Assembly (NCBI RefSeq): GCF_038632915.1
Contig: NZ_CP152050.1
Location: forward strand, 1,395,001-1,459,000
Origin: Paenisporosarcina sp. FSL H8-0542
GTDB taxonomy: Bacteria > Bacillota > Bacilli > Bacillales_A > Planococcaceae
DNA: 64,000 nucleotides
Direction of reading: 5' to 3'
Shown: one piece after another, positions 54,938-64,000 of the stretch
Layout of the letters: each line of letters starts with the position of its first letter
Position numbering within the stretch: position 1 is the first letter of the stretch
Made by a program: the position numbers and the translations under genes
Notes under the pieces: generated by a model
What the model saw: only the letters and a program-made list of their open reading frames with translations
Told to the model about the DNA's origin: nothing
Database searches by the model: none

Positions 54938-55017
54938 TGGGAAAAGGATGGAGAGAATTTCAAGTCTGAGAATATTGTCGTTTTGACTTCTGAAACTAAC
55001 AAGTCTCTTGATAGTAA

Positions 55018-55180
55018 AGGAACCTGCGACACTCCTGCGGAAAAACGGGCTGTCAAGACCCTCAGTGAGGACAAAGGAACGAAGGCTAAGAACACCACCT
55101 CGTATGGCAACACCTTTGTGACCAACATCCTGTTGGCCTGAGGAGGCTTGCCAGTTCGTCCTTGGAAAGGGGGCGTGATT
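55018..55180. repeat. Dispersed intergenic repeat, copy D
   Basis: This contains ACTCCTGCGG, AAAGGAACGAAGGCTAAG, ACACCTTTGTGACC and TGTTGGCCTGAGG, a pattern related to the left part of copy C (35152-35262). It fills the gap between the holA and rpsT terminators; neither strand has a supported gene. Confidence 0.65.
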
Positions 55181-55231
55181 CCCACTTTTTTTATAAATCA
55201 TAAGAATAGTTAACTAATAATGGGCTTAAGA

Positions 55232-55270
55232 CAAAAAAAGACCGGATTCGTCAATCGAATCCGGTCTTTC
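55232..55270 (-). terminator. Terminator of rpsT
   Basis: AAGACCGGATTCG and CGAATCCGGTCTT form a perfect 13-bp stem with a 5-base loop; the run of A at 55233-55239 is the T tail on the minus strand. Confidence 0.9.
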
Positions 55271-55276
55271 ATATCA

Positions 55277-55525
55277 TTACGCTTTTTTCATTAATTGAGC
55301 TTTTTTACGAGCCGCAGTGTTTTTATGAATTAATCCTTTAGAAGCTGCTTTATCTACTTGCTTGATAGCAGATTGTAAAAGTTCTTTTGCGTTTTCTTCG
55401 TTGTTAAGAGAAGCATTTTCAGCTTTCTTAACTGCTGTACGCATTGTAGACTTCGTGTGAGAGTTTTGTGCGTTAGCAGAAGCATTCGTTTTTACACGTT
55501 TGATTGCAGATTTGATGTTTGGCAT
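55277..55525 (-). CDS. rpsT: 30S ribosomal protein S20
   Basis: An 82-residue, lysine- and alanine-rich helical protein ([33 protein letters not shown]) that stabilises 16S rRNA. ATG 55525 follows the strong AGGAGGTGA; three extra in-frame residues upstream overlap that site. It lies between holA and gpr, as in B. subtilis, on the opposite strand. Confidence 0.96.
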   Translation of the reverse strand: MPNIKSAIKRVKTNASANAQNSHTKSTMRTAVKKAENASLNNEENAKELLQSAIKQVDKAASKGLIHKNTAARKKAQLMKKA

Positions 55526-55646
55526 ATCTTTCACCTCCTATAAAAGGTCCGAGATCAAGAGATTCTCGAGTTTAAGCGTTAATGCGCGTTTATTAGGCGC
55601 TGTTTGCTTTAAGTATTAGATCAGTATTATCAATACAACAAGCATT

Positions 55647-55675
55647 ATTTTAGCAAACCAAAAGTTAAATTGCAA
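55647..55675 (-). promoter_or_regulatory. Sigma-A promoter of rpsT
   Basis: On the minus strand TTGCAA (55675-55670) and TAAAAT (55652-55647) with a 17-bp spacer. It leaves a leader of over 100 bases, room for S20 autoregulation. Confidence 0.6.
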
Positions 55676-55689
55676 TAGATTCACGCAAA

Positions 55690-55721
55690 GAATATTTACT
55701 TGACACCTTGGGCAAACTTTT
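55690..55721 (+). promoter_or_regulatory. Forespore-type (sigma-F/G) promoter candidate of gpr
   Basis: GAATA (55690-55694), 16 bp, then GGCAAACTTTT (55711-55721), which matches the sigma-F/G -10 pattern GGNRAANANTW at most positions. gpr is transcribed in the forespore in Bacillus. Confidence 0.4.
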
Positions 55722-55737
55722 TCTTGAGGTGATATGG

Positions 55738-56787
55738 ATGAATATACGTAATCTAATGCGGACTGATTTAATCGATGAAGCAACCGAAGTGGTTCAGCAT
55801 CGAACGGAAAAAGAGAAAGATACATTATATGAAACGCCTGGGATTCAAATGAATGAAGAGCGTAAAGGTCGTGTTCATATAACCCATATTGAAACGGATG
55901 CAAATGGGGCAGAGTCAATAGGTAAAAAAGCTGGAACATATATTACTTTATCCGTTCCAACTTTAACTGCTGAAGATGACGAAGGATTCAAGGAACTTGA
56001 GCAACAATTTATTCAATCATTGGAAGATATTCATAAACAAATTAATTTGACGGCACAATCTAAAGTACTGGTAATCGGATTAGGAAATCGGACGATTACA
56101 CCGGATGCAATCGGTCCTTTGGCAATCGACCGTTTTCATGAAGCAATGTTCCATTTTCCATTTGAAACAGGACAAGTTTTATTTTATGCACCGGGTGTAA
56201 CAGGTCAAACCGGTTTGGAAACGGGTGAGTTTGTTAAAGCGATCTCTGAGCATGTCAAACCAGATTTGATTTTGATTATTGATGCATTAGCAGCACGTAA
56301 TCAAGATCGCCTATGTAAAACCATTCAGCTGACAAATACCGGTATCCACCCAGGTTCGGGTGTAGGCAATGCGCGAAGTGAAATTTCATTTGAATCATTA
56401 GGAGTTCCTGTAACTGCTATCGGTGTGCCAATGGTTGTGGATGCGCCAGTGCTAGTTGTGGATGCGATTGAAACAGTATTCAAAGTGATTTCATCCCAAA
56501 TCGGGGAGACGACGAAACCATCTTCAGCCCTATCAGTAGGATCATGGCTTAGAAGCTCAGATGAACCCGTAAATGTTGAAGCCATCAAGCCGATTTTCGG
56601 TGAATGGGCAGGGTGGTCAAGCGAAGAAATCCGAGGACTATTGCAGGAAGTTTTGCCCCCTCATCATCAACAATTATTTGTTACGCCAAAAGAAACAGAT
56701 ACGTGGGTTGTGAGGCACGCAGAAATGATTCAAGCGAGTGTAACGAAATGGCTACAGGAGGATGTTTTTAGTTCTAATCAACCCTGA
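55738..56787 (+). CDS. gpr: GPR endopeptidase (germination protease)
   Basis: A 349-residue aspartic-type protease that degrades small acid-soluble spore proteins at germination. The N-terminal prosequence ends near RTDLIDEA, resembling the autoprocessing site. [18 protein letters not shown] near residue 110 and [19 protein letters not shown] near 180 hold the conserved acidic residues, with [11 protein letters not shown]-like [11 protein letters not shown] after them. ATG 55738 follows CTTGAGGTGAT. spoIIP follows by 32 bp, the usual order. Confidence 0.95.
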   Translation: MNIRNLMRTDLIDEATEVVQHRTEKEKDTLYETPGIQMNEERKGRVHITHIETDANGAESIGKKAGTYITLSVPTLTAEDDEGFKELEQQFIQSLEDIHKQINLTAQSKVLVIGLGNRTITPDAIGPLAIDRFHEAMFHFPFETGQVLFYAPGVTGQTGLETGEFVKAISEHVKPDLILIIDALAARNQDRLCKTIQLTNTGIHPGSGVGNARSEISFESLGVPVTAIGVPMVVDAPVLVVDAIETVFKVISSQIGETTKPSSALSVGSWLRSSDEPVNVEAIKPIFGEWAGWSSEEIRGLLQEVLPPHHQQLFVTPKETDTWVVRHAEMIQASVTKWLQEDVFSSNQP

Positions 56788-56819
56788 TCCTACGTAAGTT
56801 GTAGGAGGAGGGGTGTACA

Positions 56820-57644
56820 ATGCGCAAAACATTGCAGAAAGTCATGAGTTTCTATCTTTTTTTATTTTTAATGCCAATATTAATGATTAAGCTCCCCATG
56901 CTGGCGTTTGGAACAACGGCTTCAGAAAAAGTTGAAACTCGACCGGTTGCATATGCAGCAAACACGAAAGAAATCACAAATGATTCCACAAAAGAAAACA
57001 CAGTGAATACCACAGCTCACCCAATTAAAGTCTTGCTGTATTTCACACATATTCAGGAATCGTACCAACCGATTGTCGAAAAAAAACTAGGCCTGAAAGC
57101 AGTTAATTATCACCCTACTGCCAACATATCTAACGTAAGTGACCTTGTTGTCCAGCATTTTAGTTTAAATGGGGATTCAGTTGACGTGCTGCAGTTTGAC
57201 AAAATGAATAATATGCAGATTAGCGGTGCATATACAAAAATCCGACCATATTTGCAAAAGCAGTTAGCAGGAAATCACTATGATGTTCTACTGGATGTTC
57301 ACCGTGATTCCATCAAACGCGAAAAGACAACAATACAGTCCAATGGCACGTCATATGCGAGAATGTCTTTTGTTGTAGGGGCCGAACATGCAAACTATAA
57401 ATTGAATGAAGCCTTTGCCAAAGCAATTTCTGATGAGGTAAATGCGATGGTTCCTGACATCTCAAAAGGGGTGTTGGCTAAAACCCGGGATACCGGGAAT
57501 GGGATATATAACCAAGACCTATCAAGCCACTCTCTTCTAGTTGAACTGGGTGGAATCGAGAACACGGAAGAAGAAATCAATCGGACCATTTCCATCCTGA
57601 CAAAGGCAATTTCCAACTTCTTTGAAGAGACGCCTGAAACCTAA
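56820..57644 (+). CDS. spoIIP: Stage II sporulation protein P (shorter than usual)
   Basis: A 274-residue membrane-anchored amidase/endopeptidase of the DMP complex that drives engulfment. It has an N-terminal membrane segment (about 9-31), then a SpoIIP domain with YFTHIQESY near residue 78, LLDVHRDS near 158 and [10 protein letters not shown] near 240, the zinc and catalytic residues. It is about 125 residues shorter than the B. subtilis protein, mostly by lacking the linker between anchor and catalytic domain. AGGAGGGGTG lies ahead of the ATG. Confidence 0.92.
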   Translation: MRKTLQKVMSFYLFLFLMPILMIKLPMLAFGTTASEKVETRPVAYAANTKEITNDSTKENTVNTTAHPIKVLLYFTHIQESYQPIVEKKLGLKAVNYHPTANISNVSDLVVQHFSLNGDSVDVLQFDKMNNMQISGAYTKIRPYLQKQLAGNHYDVLLDVHRDSIKREKTTIQSNGTSYARMSFVVGAEHANYKLNEAFAKAISDEVNAMVPDISKGVLAKTRDTGNGIYNQDLSSHSLLVELGGIENTEEEINRTISILTKAISNFFEETPET

Positions 57645-57706
57645 CATTGATGAAAGACATGTTCACTGCTATAATTCTAGATAGTTTAATTAGGAGTGGA
57701 CATTGC

Positions 57707-59530
57707 ATGAATCGAGAAGAACGTAACAAACGCCAACAGAATATCCGAAACTTTTCAATTATCGCCCATATCGATCACGGTAAATCAACATTAGCCGATC
57801 GAATTTTAGAGCAAACCAAAGCATTGACTTCAAGAGAAATGAAAGCTCAACTTCTCGATTCAATGGATTTAGAACGTGAACGTGGAATTACGATTAAATT
57901 GAATGCTGTACAACTAAACTATCGCGCTAAAGACGGCGAAGATTACACGTTCCATTTAATCGACACACCAGGACACGTCGATTTCACATATGAAGTATCC
58001 AGAAGTTTAGCTGCCTGCGAAGGGGCTATTCTTGTTGTAGATGCAGCACAAGGAATCGAAGCACAAACATTGGCTAACGTTTATTTGGCGTTAGATAATG
58101 AACTTGAAATTTTACCGGTCATCAATAAAATTGATTTACCGGCAGCTGATCCAGAACGCGTTCGCGGAGAAATTGAAGAAGTCATTGGTCTTGATGCTTC
58201 TGAAGCTGTACTTGCTTCCGCAAAAGCTGGGATTGGTATTGAAGACATCTTAGAACAAATCGTTGCTAAAGTGCCTGCACCTACTGGTGATCCCGAAGCA
58301 CCTTTAAAAGCGCTTATCTTTGATTCTCTTTACGACCCGTACCGCGGAGTAGTAGCGTACATACGTGTCATGGAGGGGACGGTCCGCCCTGGGGACAAAA
58401 TCCGCATGATGGCAACCGGAAAAGAATTTGAAGTGATTGAAGCGGGTGTGTTTACGCCGAAGGCAACACTTCGTGACGAATTGACTGTAGGAGACGTAGG
58501 TTTCCTAACTGCAGCAATCAAAAATGTTGGAGATACACGTGTAGGGGATACAATCACACATGTTGCAAATCCGGCAACTGAATCCTTACCTGGTTACCGT
58601 CGATTGAACCCGATGGTGTATTGTGGTTTGTACCCAATTGACACGTCTAAATATAATGACTTACGTGATGCTCTTGAAAAACTTGAGCTAAATGACGCGG
58701 CATTACAATTTGAGCCAGAGTCTTCTCAGGCACTTGGTTTTGGATACCGTTGTGGATTCCTTGGACTTCTTCATATGGAAATCATTCAAGAACGTTTGGA
58801 ACGCGAATTCAACATTGATTTAATTACGACTGCTCCAAGTGTAATTTACGATGTTCATATGACGGATGGTCAGATTAAAAAAGTGGACAACCCATCGATG
58901 ATGCCGGACCCACAAAAAATCGACCGCATCGAAGAGCCATATGTTAAAGCTACCATCATGGTACCGAACGATTTCGTAGGTGTGGTGATGGAACTTTGTC
59001 AAAAGAAACGTGGTAATTTCATGACGATGGATTACATCGACAAAACGCGTGTAAGCATTATTTATGAAGTACCACTTTCTGAAGTCGTGTACGATTTCTT
59101 TGACCAATTGAAGTCAGGAACGAAAGGCTATGCGTCATTTGACTATGAATTGATCGGATACAAACCTTCAAAACTTGTGAAGATGGATATCCTGTTGAAT
59201 GCAGAACAAGTGGATGCTTTAAGCTTTATAGTTCATAATGACTTTGCCTACGAACGCGGAAAAATTATTGTTGAGAAATTAAAGAAATTGATTCCAAGAC
59301 AACAATTTGAGGTGCCGATACAAGCAGCAATTGGACAAAAAATTGTCGCTCGTTCGACAATCAGTGCAATCCGTAAAAACGTTCTTGCAAAATGTTATGG
59401 TGGAGATATTTCACGTAAACGTAAACTTCTTGATAAACAAAAAGAAGGTAAGAAGCGTATGAAACAAGTAGGTTCAGTTGAAGTACCACAAGAAGCGTTC
59501 ATGGCTGTATTGAAGATGGACGAAGATTGA
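57707..59530 (+). CDS. lepA: Elongation factor 4 (LepA)
   Basis: A 607-residue translational GTPase that acts on ribosomes under stress or during assembly. G1 AHIDHGKST near residue 20, G2 ERGITIK, G3 DTPGHVD and G4 NKIDLP are intact, and the LepA-specific C-terminal domain ([19 protein letters not shown]) is present. ATG 57707 follows TAGGAGTG; a longer open frame upstream is rejected. The gpr-spoIIP-lepA-hemW-hrcA order is standard for Bacillales. Confidence 0.97.
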   Translation: MNREERNKRQQNIRNFSIIAHIDHGKSTLADRILEQTKALTSREMKAQLLDSMDLERERGITIKLNAVQLNYRAKDGEDYTFHLIDTPGHVDFTYEVSRSLAACEGAILVVDAAQGIEAQTLANVYLALDNELEILPVINKIDLPAADPERVRGEIEEVIGLDASEAVLASAKAGIGIEDILEQIVAKVPAPTGDPEAPLKALIFDSLYDPYRGVVAYIRVMEGTVRPGDKIRMMATGKEFEVIEAGVFTPKATLRDELTVGDVGFLTAAIKNVGDTRVGDTITHVANPATESLPGYRRLNPMVYCGLYPIDTSKYNDLRDALEKLELNDAALQFEPESSQALGFGYRCGFLGLLHMEIIQERLEREFNIDLITTAPSVIYDVHMTDGQIKKVDNPSMMPDPQKIDRIEEPYVKATIMVPNDFVGVVMELCQKKRGNFMTMDYIDKTRVSIIYEVPLSEVVYDFFDQLKSGTKGYASFDYELIGYKPSKLVKMDILLNAEQVDALSFIVHNDFAYERGKIIVEKLKKLIPRQQFEVPIQAAIGQKIVARSTISAIRKNVLAKCYGGDISRKRKLLDKQKEGKKRMKQVGSVEVPQEAFMAVLKMDED

Positions 59531-59596
59531 TCAAATAGGTTTGTTAATGGAGGCTACTAGTTGGCCTCCTTTTTCTATAAGAAAGAAGGAAATGCC

Positions 59597-60736
59597 ATGA
59601 TTAAAGGAGCTTATATTCATATTCCTTTTTGTCATCAAATTTGTCACTACTGTGATTTCAACAAAGTGTTCTTTAAGAATCAACCGGTAGACGAGTATAT
59701 CGAAACACTCGGCATGGAAATGAAGATGTTTGTTGAAAAGTACAAAGATCATTTACATATGGATACGATTTTTCTGGGTGGAGGAACACCTACAGCGCTG
59801 AGTGCGGATCAATTGGAAAGATTGTTCGAACTCATCAAACAACATATCCCGATGCAACATGTGCAGGAATTCACATCTGAAGCAAATCCAGATGAACTGA
59901 CACACGACAAATTAGTTGTCATGAAGAACAATGGGATTAACCGTTTGAGCTTAGGTGTACAAAGTTTCGATGCGGATATACTAAGTCGCTTAGGTCGCAC
60001 TCATTCAAACGAACATGTTTACAAAACCATTCAAATGGCTAAAGATATCGGCTTCACCAATATCAGCATTGATTTGATGTACGGCCTTCCGGGGCAAACA
60101 ATGGACCAGTGGAAATATACACTGGACAAAGCGCTTGAACTGGATTTACCGCACTACTCCGCATATTCATTAATCGTCGAACCAAAGACGGTTTTTTATA
60201 ATTTGATGACAAAAGGCAAATTGATTTTGCCGGGCGAAGACTTGGAAGCGGATATGTATGACGTGTTAATGACTGAAATGAAATCAAGAGGCATTCACCA
60301 ATACGAAATCAGTAATTTTGCAAAGCCAGGTTTCCATTCGAAACATAACAATCTGTATTGGGACAATGTAGAATACGCAGGATTTGGTGCTGGGGCACAT
60401 GGATACGCCTTAGGAAATCGCTATGCAAATATTGGTCCGATTAAAAAATATATGGACGCACTAGTAAGTAGAGAGTTTCCGGTGAATTCCATTCATGAAG
60501 TGACAGCTGTTGAAAGAATGGAAGAAGAAATGTTTTTGGGCTTACGAAAAGTTGCAGGAATCAATAAAAACAGCTTTGAAGAAAAGTTCGGCAAATCATT
60601 GGAAGAAATGTATGGACAAGTACTATCCAAGCATGTTGCAAGTGGCTCCATGATTAGCAACGAAGATAGCGTCGCTTTAACTCGAAAAGGAAGATTTATC
60701 GGAAATGAAATTTTCCAATCTTTTTTAATGGAATAA
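59597..60736 (+). CDS. hemW: Heme chaperone HemW (radical SAM)
   Basis: A 379-residue radical SAM protein often misnamed coproporphyrinogen oxidase. The CxxxCxxC cluster site is CHQICHYC (near residues 15-22) and GGGTPTAL binds SAM. It lacks the extra N-terminal residues of true HemN, so the heme-chaperone role is the better reading. ATG 59597 follows AAGAAGGA. Confidence 0.93.
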   Translation: MIKGAYIHIPFCHQICHYCDFNKVFFKNQPVDEYIETLGMEMKMFVEKYKDHLHMDTIFLGGGTPTALSADQLERLFELIKQHIPMQHVQEFTSEANPDELTHDKLVVMKNNGINRLSLGVQSFDADILSRLGRTHSNEHVYKTIQMAKDIGFTNISIDLMYGLPGQTMDQWKYTLDKALELDLPHYSAYSLIVEPKTVFYNLMTKGKLILPGEDLEADMYDVLMTEMKSRGIHQYEISNFAKPGFHSKHNNLYWDNVEYAGFGAGAHGYALGNRYANIGPIKKYMDALVSREFPVNSIHEVTAVERMEEEMFLGLRKVAGINKNSFEEKFGKSLEEMYGQVLSKHVASGSMISNEDSVALTRKGRFIGNEIFQSFLME

Positions 60737-60744
60737 ATAATCGT

Positions 60745-60770
60745 ATCCGTTGACTTTAGTCAACGGATTT
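60745..60770 (+). terminator. Hairpin after hemW
   Basis: ATCCGTTGAC (60745-60754) and GTCAACGGAT (60759-60768) form a perfect 10-bp stem, but only three T follow, so termination may be partial. Confidence 0.6.
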
Positions 60771-60789
60771 GATAATTTATGTATGAGTA

Positions 60790-60816
60790 TTAGCACTCGC
60801 AAGAGATGAGTGCTAA
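60790..60816. promoter_or_regulatory. CIRCE operator of the hrcA-grpE-dnaK operon
   Basis: TTAGCACTC and GAGTGCTAA separated by 9 bases, a perfect match to the CIRCE consensus. HrcA binds here and represses the operon until heat stress titrates GroE. Confidence 0.97.
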
Positions 60817-60830
60817 CAGAGGTGATAATA

Positions 60831-61865
60831 ATGTTAACGAACCGACAATTGCTCATATTGCAAGTAACAGTTGATGACTTCATTGAGACCGCTCAACCAG
60901 TGGGATCAAGGCAGCTTTCCAAAAAAGAGGAAGTGCCGTTCAGTCCTGCGACGATTCGAAATGATATGGCTGATTTAGAAGATTTAGGTTATTTGGAAAA
61001 AACGCATACGTCGTCAGGTCGCATTCCTTCTGAAAAAGGATATCGATTTTATGTTGACCATTTACTTACGCCTCAACTTGCTTCATCAGATGACATGCAG
61101 CAAATTCAATCTGTCTTCCAGGAAAGAATTACTGAGACGGAACAAGTAATTCAAAAAACGGCCATGATATTGTCCGAATTAACGAGTTATACATCGATTT
61201 TGCTCGGACCTGATGTGCGTAAACACCGAGTTAAAAGATTTTCGATTGTTCCTTTAACCAATGATTCGGCAGTCGCAATCATCATAACGGATTCTGGTCA
61301 TGTTGAAAATCGATTGTTCCAATTGCCGCAAGGTCTGACAGCATCTGATATTGAAAAGATGGTAAACATCTTAAATGAACAGCTGACCGGTGTTCACTTG
61401 CATGAACTTCAACGTGTGCTTGAAAAAGAAGCGGCCGCTTTGTTAAAACAGCATATTGGTCGTTACGGTGAACTCATGGCTTCATTTGGCGCAGCTATCT
61501 CGAGCCCACATGAAGAAAAAGTATTCTATGGCGGCAAATCCAAACTGCTTCATCATCCAGAGTTCAGTGACCTCCAGAAGGCTCGCGGCTTAATTACGAT
61601 GATGGATCAAGCTAATCAAATTTCAACTTTGTTTTCACCGAACCAAGCGGGTATTCACATTCGCATCGGTTCTGAGAATAACCTTTTGGAAATGGAAGAA
61701 TGTAGTGTCATTACAGCATCCTATACCATTGGGGAAGAACAAATGGGCTCCATAGCTATTATTGGCCCAACTAGAATGGATTATCGACGAGTTGTCACTT
61801 TACTGGATGTCATGAGTGGCGATCTGTCTCGTGAACTTACTCGCATTTTGCGTGGTTCACGATAA
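60831..61865 (+). CDS. hrcA: Heat-inducible transcription repressor HrcA
   Basis: A 344-residue repressor with the N-terminal winged helix (LTNRQLLILQVTVDDFIETA, FSPATIRNDMADLEDLGYL, HTSSGRIPSEKGYRFYVD). ATG 60831 gives the conserved start and has AGAGGTGATA upstream; a longer frame from 60810 would overlap the CIRCE and is rejected. It controls its own operon. Confidence 0.97.
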   Translation: MLTNRQLLILQVTVDDFIETAQPVGSRQLSKKEEVPFSPATIRNDMADLEDLGYLEKTHTSSGRIPSEKGYRFYVDHLLTPQLASSDDMQQIQSVFQERITETEQVIQKTAMILSELTSYTSILLGPDVRKHRVKRFSIVPLTNDSAVAIIITDSGHVENRLFQLPQGLTASDIEKMVNILNEQLTGVHLHELQRVLEKEAAALLKQHIGRYGELMASFGAAISSPHEEKVFYGGKSKLLHHPEFSDLQKARGLITMMDQANQISTLFSPNQAGIHIRIGSENNLLEMEECSVITASYTIGEEQMGSIAIIGPTRMDYRRVVTLLDVMSGDLSRELTRILRGSR

Positions 61866-61882
61866 AGAAGGAGGAACTAAAC

Positions 61883-64000
<2,118 letters not shown>

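Noticed and set aside
54908-55141. 77-codon open frame and two minus-strand frames in the holA-rpsT gap
   Set aside because: They begin in the holA terminator or span repeat copy D and lack ribosome binding sites.

Overview
The window is a low-GC, rod-lineage Firmicutes chromosome from an endospore former. Sporulation and germination genes are present (sigK, gpr, spoIIP), as are T-box leaders, a CIRCE operator and a 6S RNA behind aspS. Gene order closely follows the Bacillus subtilis secDF-to-dnaK region. The placement of sigK, pssA and psd next to yqeG, and the style of the intergenic repeats, suggest Planococcaceae (Sporosarcina, Paenisporosarcina or Psychrobacillus type). The family assignment is inference; the phylum and spore-forming lifestyle are well supported.

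Layout. 1-6981: end of secDF, a LapA-domain gene, recJ, apt, relA and dtd (protein export, DNA repair, purine salvage, stringent response, tRNA proofreading). 7050-15910: an accessory block inserted between dtd and the SH3b amidase, where B. subtilis has the two adjacent. It holds a DUF2975/HTH/DUF3955 mini-operon, a GH13 maltogenic-type amylase, a maltodextrin ABC importer (binding protein and two permeases, no ATPase) and a LacI-type regulator. 15965-29630: amidase, T-box-hisS-aspS, 6S RNA, tcdA, rarA, cymR-iscS-mnmA, a TPR gene and recD2. 29631-41772: a HAD phosphatase, T-box-alaS, ireB-ruvX-DUF1292, mltG, the tRNA mo5U34 trio (trmR, trhP1, trhP2), udk, greA and a YrrS-like gene. 41891-49864: mtnN, sigK, pssA, psd, then the yqeG-yqeH-aroE-yhbY-nadD-yqeK-rsfS-yqeM operon. 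49981-60736: comEA/EB/EC, yqzM, holA, rpsT, gpr-spoIIP, lepA and hemW. 60790-64000: CIRCE-controlled hrcA-grpE-dnaK, with dnaK cut by the window end.

How the genes work together. Most of the window is translation and tRNA maintenance (hisS, aspS, alaS, mnmA with its sulfur donor iscS, tcdA, dtd, trmR/trhP, lepA, rsfS, yqeH, yhbY, rpsT) plus DNA repair and replication (recJ, rarA, recD2, ruvX, holA). The accessory block is a self-contained maltodextrin uptake and hydrolysis unit with its own regulator and catabolite-repression sites.

No prophage, insertion sequence, CRISPR array, rRNA or tRNA gene was seen, and no clearly new multi-gene system was found. The least explained material is non-coding: a modular family of intergenic repeats (about 7.1, 14.6, 29.7, 35.2 and 55.1 kb), an exactly 21-bp-phased array at 22.2 kb with a degenerate relative at 40.9 kb, about 75-bp direct repeats on both sides of the amylase gene, a hairpin-rich malE-malF spacer, a palindrome in front of the HTH mini-operon, and an extra inverted repeat between the alaS T-box and alaS.
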